57,731 bases of DNA from Solitalea koreensis (GTDB lineage: Bacteria > Bacteroidota > Bacteroidia > Sphingobacteriales > Sphingobacteriaceae), in contig NZ_FXSZ01000006.1 of assembly GCF_900182575.1 (NCBI RefSeq), positions 1 to 57,731 on the forward strand, given 5' to 3'. Shown piece after piece: positions 35,344 to 44,817 of this stretch. Position numbers and translations under genes: made by a program. How positions within the stretch are numbered: position 1 is the first letter of the stretch; each line of letters starts with the position of its first letter. The notes under the pieces were generated by a model. It searched no databases. It saw nothing but the letters and a program-made list of their open reading frames with translations, and was not told the origin of the DNA.

Positions 35344-36723
35344 TTGACACTAATTAAGTCTATTTCTGGAATTCGGGGTACTATTGGTGGTACACCTGGC
35401 AATGCCTTAACCCCTGTTGATGTGGTAAAGTTTACATCAGCATTTGGAAAATGGGTGGTTGATAAAACCGGTAAAAATAAAATTGTTGTAGGTAGAGATG
35501 CCCGCATTTCAGGGGATATGGTACGCAATCTGGTAGTGGGTACATTACAAGGAATGGGAATCGATGTTATTGACCTGGGACTTTCTACTACTCCAACGGT
35601 TGAAATAGCTGTTCCTGAAGAGAATGCAGGTGGAGGAATAATACTTACTGCCAGCCATAATCCAAAACAATGGAATGCCCTTAAATTATTGAATGATAAA
35701 GGAGAATTTATTTCTGATGAAGATGGTAAGTTAGTGCTTAGCATTGCTGATTCAGGCGATTTAGAATATGCCGATGTTAACCATTTAGGTCAGGTTACGA
35801 TAGACGAATCGTATGCTCAAAAGCATATTGATAAAATACTTGGGCTTCCAATCGTCGATGTTGAGGCTATTAAAAAAGCAAATTTTAGTGTTGTAGTGGA
35901 TGCGGTGAATTCAACGGGAGGGATTTTTGTTCCTCAGCTGTTAAAGGCTTTGGGGGTTGAAGTAATACATGAAATTTTCTGTACTCCTGATGGACAGTTT
36001 CCTCATAATCCAGAACCTCTTCCGGAAAACTTAAACGCACTTGCACAAGAGGTAAAGGCAAAAAATGCAAGTATGGGTATCGCGGTTGATCCTGACGTGG
36101 ATCGCTTGGTATTTGTTTGTGAAGATGGAAGTATGTTTGGTGAGGAATATACTTTGGTTGCTGTAGCTGATTATGTTTTAAAGCATAAAAAAGGCAACAC
36201 TGTTTCCAATCTTTCATCAACGCGTGCCTTGCAGGATGTTACTGAAAAGCATGGGGGAAAATATACAGCCGCTGCTGTAGGCGAAGTAAACGTTGTGAAT
36301 CAGATGAAGGAAACCAATGCAGTAATTGGTGGTGAAGGGAATGGTGGTATTATTTATCCTGAATTACATTATGGCCGTGATGCCTTGGTAGGTATTGCCT
36401 TGTTCTTATCGCATTTGGCACATTTTGGGAAAAATATGTCTGTATTGCGTAGTACCTATCCATCGTATCATATCTCAAAAAATAAAATTACACTGACCGA
36501 GGGTATGGATATTGATTCACTCTTGCAAAAGATACAGGAGAAATACAATAAACAACCTATGATCACTATTGATGGTGTAAGAATCGAGTTTGATAAACAA
36601 TGGGTGCATTTGCGTCGTTCTAATACTGAACCGATTATCCGTATCTATTCTGAAGGAAACTCTGAAACGGTTGCTCAAGCTTTGGCCAATAAGATCATCG
36701 CTGATTTCAAAGAGTTGATTTAA
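35344..36723 (+). CDS. glmM: Phosphoglucosamine mutase (phosphohexomutase family)
   Basis: A 459-residue alpha-D-phosphohexomutase that makes glucosamine-1-phosphate for cell-wall precursor synthesis. Catalytic Ser104 lies in TASHNPKQW, the metal-binding loop is DPDVDRL, the sugar-binding loop is GEGNGGI, and the phosphate loop is RRSNTEPIIRIYSEG. The start is TTG at 35344: an in-frame stop precedes it and the next ATG falls inside conserved sequence. A phosphomannomutase role is possible. It is monocistronic with two upstream promoter-like copies. Confidence 0.93.
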   Translation: MTLIKSISGIRGTIGGTPGNALTPVDVVKFTSAFGKWVVDKTGKNKIVVGRDARISGDMVRNLVVGTLQGMGIDVIDLGLSTTPTVEIAVPEENAGGGIILTASHNPKQWNALKLLNDKGEFISDEDGKLVLSIADSGDLEYADVNHLGQVTIDESYAQKHIDKILGLPIVDVEAIKKANFSVVVDAVNSTGGIFVPQLLKALGVEVIHEIFCTPDGQFPHNPEPLPENLNALAQEVKAKNASMGIAVDPDVDRLVFVCEDGSMFGEEYTLVAVADYVLKHKKGNTVSNLSSTRALQDVTEKHGGKYTAAAVGEVNVVNQMKETNAVIGGEGNGGIIYPELHYGRDALVGIALFLSHLAHFGKNMSVLRSTYPSYHISKNKITLTEGMDIDSLLQKIQEKYNKQPMITIDGVRIEFDKQWVHLRRSNTEPIIRIYSEGNSETVAQALANKIIADFKELI

Positions 36724-36882
36724 TGTAAAATGTTTATTACTTGTTTAAAATCGAAGTAAAAAACAAAGGTTGATATTTTAAAAATCAAATCTTTTATTGA
36801 CTTTAGCCAGCCCAATATAAATTTAACCAGAGATTATGATAAACCATTTTAATATCTCTGACCAATCAAAAAATCTTAGTTT

Positions 36883-38019
36883 ATGAGAGTATATTTAGAT
36901 AATGCTGCCACTACACCAATTGATAAAGAAGTAATTAAGGTGATGGTTGATGTGATGGAAAACAAATACGGAAATCCTTCATCCATCCATGCGCAAGGCC
37001 GTGAGGTGCGTTCTGTTGTAGAGGTGTCCCGTAAAACGATTGCCAAACTTTTAAACACTTCTCCATCCGAAATATTCTTTACTTCAGGAGGTACTGAAGC
37101 TGACAATACTGCTATTCGTTGTGGTATCATTGATAACGGAATTACTCATGCTATTACTTCTAAAATTGAACATCACGCCGTTCTTCATACTTTAAAAGAG
37201 ATGGAGAAAAAAGGTGCCATTAAACTAAGTTTTGTGGAGCTTGATGAGAAGGGAAATGTGAACTACGAGAGCCTGGAAGAGTTGTTAAAAAACAATGAAC
37301 GCAGTTTTGTGTCGTTGATGCACGCCAATAACGAAATTGGTAATCTTCTTGATGTTGAACGTGTAGGTAATCTTTGTGAACAATACAATGCATTATTTCA
37401 CTGTGATACGGTGCAAACAATGGGGCATTATGTTCATGATTTAGATAAACTAAAAGTTCATTTTGTTGCATGCGCTGCTCATAAATTGCACGGACCCAAA
37501 GGAGTAGGCTTTTTATACGTTAATCATAAAGTAAAGATTAAACCCTTAATTTACGGCGGTTCTCAAGAACGCAATATGCGCGGCGGAACAGAAAACGTGT
37601 ACGGTATTGTTGGTATGGCTAAGGCACTTGAAATCGCTTACAATGAGATGGAACAACACCAAACATACGTCCAGGGTTTAAAAACATACATGAAAGAGCA
37701 GTTAATTGCTAATTTTCCAGATGTGTCATTTAATGGTGAAACGGAACCTGAGAGAAGTTTATATACCGTGCTAAATGTATCTTTTCCTGAATCAGATATG
37801 GGTGACATGATGCTGTTTAATCTGGATATTAATGGTATTTCAGCATCAGGCGGTAGTGCTTGTTCATCCGGATCGAATGTGGGTTCGCACGTACTTACAG
37901 GCATTGGTGCCGATTCAAATCGTCCTGCAATTCGTTTTTCTTTCTGTAAATACAATACTAAAGAGGAGATTGATTTTGTGATCGAAAAACTAAAACAAAT
38001 CATTCCTGTTGAAGCATAG
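36883..38019 (+). CDS. Cysteine desulfurase (IscS/NifS-like)
   Basis: A 378-residue PLP enzyme that takes sulfur from cysteine for Fe-S clusters and thiolation. The start MRVYLDNAATTPIDKEV is typical. The PLP lysine is in VACAAHKLHGPKGVGFLY and the catalytic cysteine loop is SGGSACSSGSNVGSHV. It is a single gene with a terminator; no iscU, iscA or tRNA-thiolase gene is adjacent, so the client is unknown. Confidence 0.95.
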   Translation: MRVYLDNAATTPIDKEVIKVMVDVMENKYGNPSSIHAQGREVRSVVEVSRKTIAKLLNTSPSEIFFTSGGTEADNTAIRCGIIDNGITHAITSKIEHHAVLHTLKEMEKKGAIKLSFVELDEKGNVNYESLEELLKNNERSFVSLMHANNEIGNLLDVERVGNLCEQYNALFHCDTVQTMGHYVHDLDKLKVHFVACAAHKLHGPKGVGFLYVNHKVKIKPLIYGGSQERNMRGGTENVYGIVGMAKALEIAYNEMEQHQTYVQGLKTYMKEQLIANFPDVSFNGETEPERSLYTVLNVSFPESDMGDMMLFNLDINGISASGGSACSSGSNVGSHVLTGIGADSNRPAIRFSFCKYNTKEEIDFVIEKLKQIIPVEA

Positions 38020-38038
38020 TTGATTTTGCTATATAAAC

Positions 38039-38071
38039 AAAAATGGCTCAAGGTGTTCTTGAGCCATTTTT
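38039..38071. terminator. Bidirectional terminator between convergent genes
   Basis: AAAAATGGCTCAAG (38039-38052) pairs exactly with 38058-38071 and has A/T runs on both flanks, fitting termination for the cysteine desulfurase and for accD. Confidence 0.9.
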
Positions 38072-38090
38072 GTTTATGATTAGATTAGTC

Positions 38091-38936
38091 TTATTTCGTC
38101 ACCATTCTCAAAAACGAAGCAATTTTCGCTTTCATTTGTCTTCTGTCTACAATGAAGTCCAGGAAACCGTGTTCTAAAACGAATTCAGCACTCTGAAAAC
38201 CTTTTGGAAGATCTTTTTTGATAGTTTCTTTGATAACACGTGGTCCGGCAAAACCAATCATTGCTCCTGGCTCAGAGATATTGATATCTCCTAACATAGC
38301 AAACGATGCAGTAACACCGCCAGTTGTTGGGTCGGTAAGTAATGAAATGTAAGGGATTTTAGCTTCAGAAAGTAAGGCTAGTTTACCTGAAGTTTTAGCC
38401 ATCTGCATGAGCGAGAAAGCGGCTTCCATCATACGTGCTCCACCTGATTTTGAAATCATCAAGAATGGAACTTTATGTTCTAAGCAGTAATCAATTGATC
38501 TGGCAATCTTTTCACCTACAACCGAACCCATTGATCCACCGATAAAATTAAAGTCCATACAAGCAATTACAAGGTCCTGACCTTCGATTTTACCATGACC
38601 TGAACGAATTGCATCTTTTAAACCGGTTTTACCCATGGTTTCAATAATACGGGTAGTATATTTTTTGGTGTCAAAGAAATTTAATGGATCACCAGAGGTA
38701 AGTTCGCTAAATAGCTCTGTATACTGATTGTCGTCAAATAAAACTTCAAAATATTCTCTTGAGCCAATGCGTAAATGATAACCGCAATTATGGCATACAT
38801 ATTTATTTTCTACTTGCTCTGAAGAGTGTAATACTTTTTTGCACGAAGGGCATTTATTCCACATGCCATCTGGAGTTTCCTTTTTTTCTTCGGTTTTAGT
38901 AGTAATACCTTCTTTAACGCGTTTAAACCAACTCAT
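38091..38936 (-). CDS. accD: Acetyl-CoA carboxylase carboxyltransferase subunit beta
   Basis: A 281-residue subunit of the enzyme that transfers carboxyl from biotin to acetyl-CoA, the first step of fatty-acid synthesis. It has the four-cysteine zinc finger (Cys29, Cys32, Cys48, Cys51: CPSCK...CHNCG) and the crotonase-fold body with SKSGGARMMEAAFSLMQM, SLLTDPTTGGVTASFAMLGD and FAGPRVIKETI. It is single here; accA is not in the window. Confidence 0.97.
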   Translation of the reverse strand: MSWFKRVKEGITTKTEEKKETPDGMWNKCPSCKKVLHSSEQVENKYVCHNCGYHLRIGSREYFEVLFDDNQYTELFSELTSGDPLNFFDTKKYTTRIIETMGKTGLKDAIRSGHGKIEGQDLVIACMDFNFIGGSMGSVVGEKIARSIDYCLEHKVPFLMISKSGGARMMEAAFSLMQMAKTSGKLALLSEAKIPYISLLTDPTTGGVTASFAMLGDINISEPGAMIGFAGPRVIKETIKKDLPKGFQSAEFVLEHGFLDFIVDRRQMKAKIASFLRMVTK

Positions 38937-39196
38937 ATGTTATTTATTAATGGGGGTGCAAATTAAGAAAAATAAAGTATTATAAACAACCACCTTTTTA
39001 AGTAGTAATACAGATTTTAAATTATGTCTAAATTGGTAATTGTGTAATGAAGTAAGAGTTTTGTTAGATAAAATATAAAGTATTAATACAAACTTTAATA
39101 TTGTGTCAATTATTGTTTGAAAAATCTTTGCTTGTTGGGTTATCATAAAACAGTTTAATTAGTATATTTACCACCTGTTATTCAAAATGTAGTTTT

Positions 39197-40288
<1,092 letters not shown>

Positions 40289-40340
40289 AAAAAATAATGA
40301 TGAATTTTAGATTATGAATGAACTTCGTTTGTAATCAATG

Positions 40341-40376
40341 AGAGCTTTCCAGTTTTGCGGAAAGCTCTTTTTTTTA
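40341..40376 (+). terminator. Rho-independent terminator after fbaA
   Basis: AGAGCTTTCC (40341-40350) pairs with GGAAAGCTCT (40359-40368), followed by a run of T. Confidence 0.92.
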
Positions 40377-40418
40377 TAGTTTGTATTGATTTAAAATTCA
40401 CAACTCGCAATTTTGGAA

Positions 40419-40844
40419 ATGATAAAAGTTAAACAGGTTCATTCACGAACAGATCTTGAGGATGTTTTTACTATACGCAGGAAAGTATTTGTTGAAGAGC
40501 AAAAAGTGCCGGCCGACCTTGAATACGATGACTATGACGACGAAGGTGCGGTTCATTATGTGGCCACTTTAAATGGAAAAATAGTTGGAGCGGCACGTTG
40601 GATTACAACCGATGAAGGTTATAAACTTCAGCGATTTGCCGTATTACCCGAAGCCAGAGGGAATGGAGTGGGTTCTGAATTGGTGAAAACGGTGTTGGAT
40701 GACATTCCTTCTGATGGAAAGAAAATTTATCTTCATTCACAAGAATCTGCTGTTGGTTTGTATTTAAGGCATGGTTTTGTAATTGAAGGTGAACGTTTTG
40801 AAGAAGCTGGAATTGGCCACTATAAGATGGTGCTAAAAATGTAG
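40419..40844 (+). CDS. GNAT family N-acetyltransferase
   Basis: A 141-residue enzyme of the GNAT fold. Motif A for acetyl-CoA is LQRFAVLPEARGNGVGSELV, followed by SAVGLYLRHGFVIEGE. The frame can open at a TTG two codons earlier (40413); the ATG at 40419 is preferred. It is close to the ElaA-like group. The acceptor is unknown. Confidence 0.88.
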   Translation: MIKVKQVHSRTDLEDVFTIRRKVFVEEQKVPADLEYDDYDDEGAVHYVATLNGKIVGAARWITTDEGYKLQRFAVLPEARGNGVGSELVKTVLDDIPSDGKKIYLHSQESAVGLYLRHGFVIEGERFEEAGIGHYKMVLKM

Positions 40845-40931
40845 ATAATGGCGCAGTCAATTGTCGATAGGCCATAGTTAATAGTTTCATTTAGAATTCA
40901 TGATTTATCATCCATAATTTCCTCTTATCCT

Positions 40932-42335
40932 ATGTTAAAAAAACTAATCTTCTTTACATCGATAATCTTTTTAGCTCTGAATACTTATTCTCAATCAGCT
41001 AACATATCAGGAGATTGGTTTGGACGCGTTGATTTAGGAATCTCTCTGCGTCTTGCATTTCATATTTCAGAACAAGGCAATGCATTCAAGGCTACTATGG
41101 ATAGCCCCGATCAGAAAGCTTTTGGGATTGCTGTTGATAAAATTACAATTAATAATGATACGCTTCAGCTAAGTATTGAAAGGATTGGCTTTAATTATGT
41201 AGGTGTTGTTAATAAAGATTTTCAGCAGATAAATGGCAAATTAAGTCAAGGTTCCATTTCAAAGGAACTAAACTTGAGCAGATCTGAAGTAAAAAAGGAC
41301 GCTGCAAACCGGCCGCAGGAACCCAAACCGCCCTTTGAATATGTTAATGAAGATATTTCATTCCATAATACTAAAGATTCTGTTACGCTTTCGGGAACGT
41401 TTAGTCACCCCAGTACAAGTGGTAAATACCCTGTGCTGGTTTTAATTTCAGGTTCAGGCCCGCAAGATCGTGATGAAACCATGGCTGATCATAAGCCGTT
41501 TTTAGTGATTGCTGATTATCTGGTTAAAAATGGTTTTGCTGTTTTGCGTTATGATGACCGAGGTTTTGGTAAGTCGACAGGTAGTTTTGCCAACTCATCA
41601 TTATACAATTTTGCGGAGGATGCCAAAGCTGCAGTCCGTTACTTAAAAACACGCAACGATGTTGACCAGAAAAATATTGGCCTAATTGGGCATAGTGAGG
41701 GAGGGTACATTGCTCCGATGATAGCTGCTCAATCCAAAGACATAGCGTACATCGTATTATTGGCAGGCCCCGGAATTAAAGGCTCTGATGTGATCCTTAC
41801 TCAAAACAGGTTAATTAGAGCTGCTAACCATACGCCAGAGGAGAGAATTAATCAAGAATCGGATTTGATTAAAAATTGTACGTCAATAACGGCTTCAGGA
41901 TCAAAAAAAAATAATCAACAATTACGGACACAATTTGAAGCTTTTTGGAATTTACTCAGCCCAATTGAGCAACAAGCATTGGGCTCAAAAGAAGCTTTTG
42001 TTGAAAGTCGTACTGAAATTTGGACCGCTCCATGGTATTCGGATTTTATCCATTTTGATCCTTCAATTTACCTGCAAAAAGTAAAATGCCCTGTTTTGGC
42101 AATGAACGGAACAAAAGATTTACAAGTAGAATATCAATCGAATTTGGAAGCTTTAAGTAGGAATTTATCTATAGCTAAAAACAAACACTGCACGTTTGCT
42201 GCAATGGAAGGTTTAAATCATTTATTCCAAACTGCAACTACCGGTACGATTGATGAATACGAACAAATTGAAGAAACCTTTTCTCCTAAAGCATTGAAAT
42301 TGATGAGTGATTGGTTAAAGCAAGAGATTAAGTAA
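40932..42335 (+). CDS. Exported alpha/beta hydrolase
   Basis: A 467-residue enzyme with signal peptide MLKKLIFFTSIIFLALNTYSQ. Residues 25-120 are a DUF3887-like beta domain (WFGRVDLGISLRLAFHIS). The hydrolase part has LISGSGPQDRDETMADHKPF, the nucleophile elbow GHSEGGYIAP with Ser as nucleophile, and the acid and histidine parts MNGTKDLQVEY and MEGLNHLFQTA. It acts in the periplasm or outer membrane on an unknown ester. It is convergent with the class I aldolase. Confidence 0.9.
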   Translation: MLKKLIFFTSIIFLALNTYSQSANISGDWFGRVDLGISLRLAFHISEQGNAFKATMDSPDQKAFGIAVDKITINNDTLQLSIERIGFNYVGVVNKDFQQINGKLSQGSISKELNLSRSEVKKDAANRPQEPKPPFEYVNEDISFHNTKDSVTLSGTFSHPSTSGKYPVLVLISGSGPQDRDETMADHKPFLVIADYLVKNGFAVLRYDDRGFGKSTGSFANSSLYNFAEDAKAAVRYLKTRNDVDQKNIGLIGHSEGGYIAPMIAAQSKDIAYIVLLAGPGIKGSDVILTQNRLIRAANHTPEERINQESDLIKNCTSITASGSKKNNQQLRTQFEAFWNLLSPIEQQALGSKEAFVESRTEIWTAPWYSDFIHFDPSIYLQKVKCPVLAMNGTKDLQVEYQSNLEALSRNLSIAKNKHCTFAAMEGLNHLFQTATTGTIDEYEQIEETFSPKALKLMSDWLKQEIK

Positions 42336-42345
42336 TAAAAGTTTT

Positions 42346-42385
42346 CTATTGGATGTCATCCTTACTTAGCTAAGACATCCAATAG
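42346..42385. terminator. Hairpin between convergent genes
   Basis: CTATTGGATGTC (42346-42357) pairs exactly with GACATCCAATAG (42374-42385), with a 16-base loop. It sits between the hydrolase and class I aldolase stops. The T-tract is weak on both sides. Confidence 0.65.
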
Positions 42386-42393
42386 TTAAAGCC

Positions 42394-43452
42394 TTACGCA
42401 ATCGTTACGCCTTTCTCCAGGTAAACATCCTGAACAGCGTTTAATAATTCAATGCCTTCCTTCATAGGTCGCTGAAAAGATTTCCGACCCATTATTAATC
42501 CTTGTCCCCCTGCCCGTTTGTTAATTACGGCTGTGGTAACAGCTTCTGTTAGGTCACTTGCGCCTTTTGATTCTCCACCTGAATTAATTAATCCTATTCT
42601 GCCTGCATAACAATTCAACACCTGATAGCGGCAAAGATCGATAGGGTGTTCTGAACTCAATTCTGTATACATTTTAGGGTTTGATTTGGCAAAGCCGATT
42701 GCTGTAAATCCGCCGTTGTTTTCCGGGAGTTTTTGTTTAATAATATCAGCCTGGATGGTTACACCCAGGTGATTGGCTTGAGCAGTAATGTCAGCGGCTA
42801 CATGGTAATCCACACCATCTTTTTTGAAAGCATTGTTACGGGCATAGCACCACAGTACGGTTGCCATTCCTAATTCATGAGCATGTTCAAAGGCTTGTGC
42901 AACTTCTATGATTTGTCTATTAGACTCTTCCGATCCAAAGTAAATGGTAGCCCCCACTGCTACTGCGCCCATGTTCCAGGCATCTTCTACTGAGCCAAAC
43001 ATAATCTGGTCGAATTTATTAGGGTAGGTTAGGAGCTCATTGTGATTCAACTTTACAAGGAAGGGTATTTTGTGTGCATACTTTCTCGATACAGACGCTA
43101 GTACTCCAAAAGTTGAGGCAACTGCGTTACAACCTCCTTCCATAGCGAGTTTTACGATGTTTTCCGGATCGAAATAGATAGGATTAGGTGCAAAAGATGC
43201 TCCCGCCGTATGTTCGATGCCCTGATCAACCGGAAGTATGGATAAATACCCTGTATTTGCTAATCGGCCATGGCCATACAAGGTTTGTAGGCTCCGAATT
43301 ACCTGATTTGATCGATTACTTCCCGAAAACATACGATCCACGAAATCGGCGCCCGGTAAATGGAGGTTCTCTTTTATAACAGTTTTTGATTGATGATCCA
43401 GCAGGAAAGATGCTTTATCGCCAAGGATTTTGGTGATTGCTTGTAATGACAT
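42394..43452 (-). CDS. Class I fructose-bisphosphate aldolase
   Basis: A 352-residue Schiff-base aldolase of the DhnA/FbaB type, not the vertebrate type. It has the family segments GYLSILPVDQGIEHTAGASF, KIPFLVKLNHNELLTYPN, ATVLWCYARNNAFK and INSGGESKGASDLTEAVTTA (in pieces), and the phosphate-binding GGQGLIMGRKSFQRP. It duplicates the reaction of the class II enzyme at 39197 by a different mechanism. It lies divergent from arsR. Confidence 0.93.
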   Translation of the reverse strand: MSLQAITKILGDKASFLLDHQSKTVIKENLHLPGADFVDRMFSGSNRSNQVIRSLQTLYGHGRLANTGYLSILPVDQGIEHTAGASFAPNPIYFDPENIVKLAMEGGCNAVASTFGVLASVSRKYAHKIPFLVKLNHNELLTYPNKFDQIMFGSVEDAWNMGAVAVGATIYFGSEESNRQIIEVAQAFEHAHELGMATVLWCYARNNAFKKDGVDYHVAADITAQANHLGVTIQADIIKQKLPENNGGFTAIGFAKSNPKMYTELSSEHPIDLCRYQVLNCYAGRIGLINSGGESKGASDLTEAVTTAVINKRAGGQGLIMGRKSFQRPMKEGIELLNAVQDVYLEKGVTIA

Positions 43453-43514
43453 AGGAGTGAGAGTGTTGATCGTTTTATAACATAATTTACTAAAAAAATA
43501 ATTTGAAATAATTT

Positions 43515-43545
43515 TTGATTTCAGATTTAATTAATCGTAATATTG
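43515..43545 (+). promoter_or_regulatory. Likely arsR promoter
   Basis: TTG at 43515-43517, a 20-base spacer and TAATATTG at 43538-43545 (close to TAnnTTTG). The -7 box is the spacer of the operator palindrome. Confidence 0.6.
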
Positions 43546-43552
43546 CGATATA
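43531..43552. promoter_or_regulatory. Candidate ArsR operator 1
   Basis: TTAATCG-TAATATTG-CGATATA: two ATCG/CGAT half-sites with an 8-base spacer, overlapping the -7 box of arsR. The same arrangement recurs before arsM. Confidence 0.65.
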
Positions 43553-43563
43553 TAATAAGAGCA

Positions 43564-43893
43564 ATGGGGGTTAGCCGAACAGATATTTATACAGCCGAAC
43601 AAAATGAACTAGCTTTATTGATGAAGGCTTTGGCTCATCCTGCCCGAATTGCCATCATCCAATATCTTATTAAGGTAAATAAGTGCATTTGTGGAGATAT
43701 TGTCGAAGAAATCGGCTTGGCTCAGGCTACCATTTCACAGCATCTAAAAGAATTAAAAGCAGTGGGTTTAATTCAGGGAACAATTGAGGGCACTAGTGTT
43801 TGCTACTGTATCAATGGTGCTGTTTGGAAACATTTTCAGGATGAGTTGAATGTGTTGTTTGGAAGTTGGAAGCCGATTACTAATTGTTGTTAA
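43564..43893 (+). CDS. arsR: ArsR family arsenic-responsive repressor
   Basis: A 109-residue winged-helix repressor. It has ALAHPARIAIIQYLI, the metal-site helix with Cys41 and Cys43 (NKCICGDIVEEIGLAQAT), the recognition helix QATISQHLKELKAVGLI, and more cysteines at 80, 82, 108 and 109. As(III) binding to the CxC cysteines is expected to release it from DNA. The frame runs back to TTG 43543, but the ATG at 43564 is chosen since the region before it holds the operator. It is first in the arsenic cluster, 68 bases before arsM. Confidence 0.93.
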   Translation: MGVSRTDIYTAEQNELALLMKALAHPARIAIIQYLIKVNKCICGDIVEEIGLAQATISQHLKELKAVGLIQGTIEGTSVCYCINGAVWKHFQDELNVLFGSWKPITNCC

Positions 43894-43903
43894 AATTTTT
43901 TGA

Positions 43904-43935
43904 TGATATTAATCGGTATTTTGCGATTAATATCA
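43904..43935. promoter_or_regulatory. Candidate ArsR operator 2 (perfect palindrome)
   Basis: TGATATTAATCG (43904-43915) and CGATTAATATCA (43924-43935) are exact reverse complements around an 8-base spacer GTATTTTG that resembles a -7 box. It lies between arsR and arsM and shows that arsM starts at 43962. Confidence 0.75.
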
Positions 43936-43961
43936 TTCGATTTACGATAAAAAAAACAGGT

Positions 43962-44798
43962 ATGAAATCAGAAGAAGAATTGAAAGCACTTGTTAAAGAA
44001 AAATATAGTGCAATAGCTCAACAAGACAAAGAAACCAATATGAGCTCATGCTGTGGGTCGGGTTGTTGTTCTGATGAGGTCTATAACATCATGAGCGACG
44101 ACTATTCAAAATTGCAGGGTTATAATGTTGATGCTGATTTAGGTTTAGGTTGTGGCTTGCCCACAGAATTCGCCAAAATCAAAGAAGGTGATGTGGTAAT
44201 CGATCTGGGTTCAGGAGCAGGTAACGATTGTTTTGTAGCCCGTCATTTTACCGGTGAAAAAGGTAAAGTAATTGGAATCGATTTTACTGAAGCAATGATT
44301 GCTAAAGCGCGTTCAAATGCTGAGAAACTGGGTTTTAATAATGTTGAATTCCGTATGGGTGATATTGAAAAAATGCCGGTTAGCTCAGCCACAGCCGATG
44401 TTATTGTAAGTAACTGTGTGTTAAACCTGGTTCCGAACAAGGTAAATGTAATTAAAGAAATTTACAGGGTGTTAAAGCCTGGTGCACATTTCAGTATTTC
44501 GGATATCGTGCTGGTAGGGGAGTTGCCTGTTAAAATTCAACAAGCAGCGGAAATGTATGCAGGTTGCGTTTCGGGAGCGATACAAAAGCAAGAATATCTG
44601 GATATTATTGATAAGGCAGGGTTTGAAAAAATCACGGTTCAGCAGGAAAAAGCAATTGTGATACCCGATGATATTTTAGCCGCTTATTTATCAGCTGAAG
44701 AAATTAATGAATTTAAAGCCAGTCAAACCGGAATTTTCAGTGTAACGGTGTATGCAGAGAAACCTGATAGTTGTTGTCAGCCAGGTTGTTGTAGTTAA
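43962..44798 (+). CDS. arsM: Arsenite methyltransferase ArsM
   Basis: A 278-residue SAM-dependent enzyme that methylates arsenite, giving less retained or volatile forms. Cysteines align with the known set of ArsM: Cys36, Cys64 (GLGCGLP), Cys152 (SNCVLNLVPNK) and Cys202 (YAGCVSGAIQ); the Cys152 to Cys202 spacing of 50 equals that of the algal enzyme. Motif I is VIDLGSGAGNDCFVA. It has double-cysteine ends: CCGSGCC at 30-36 and CCQPGCC at 271-277. The frame extends upstream to 43884, but that stretch carries the operator, so MKSEEELKAL at 43962 is the start. Confidence 0.94.
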   Translation: MKSEEELKALVKEKYSAIAQQDKETNMSSCCGSGCCSDEVYNIMSDDYSKLQGYNVDADLGLGCGLPTEFAKIKEGDVVIDLGSGAGNDCFVARHFTGEKGKVIGIDFTEAMIAKARSNAEKLGFNNVEFRMGDIEKMPVSSATADVIVSNCVLNLVPNKVNVIKEIYRVLKPGAHFSISDIVLVGELPVKIQQAAEMYAGCVSGAIQKQEYLDIIDKAGFEKITVQQEKAIVIPDDILAAYLSAEEINEFKASQTGIFSVTVYAEKPDSCCQPGCCS

Positions 44799-44817
44799 AT
44801 TTAGATAATTAGATAAA

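Noticed and set aside
38940..39146. A 68-codon minus-strand frame upstream of accD
   Set aside because: Fills the AT-rich promoter region of accD and fbaA; no recognisable sequence.
43543..43563. An upstream extension of arsR starting with TTG at 43543
   Set aside because: The extra seven codons fall in the operator/promoter region; the ATG at 43564 matches the family length.
43884..43961. A 26-codon upstream extension of arsM
   Set aside because: It covers the perfect operator palindrome and part of the arsR end; the protein similarity begins at 43962.
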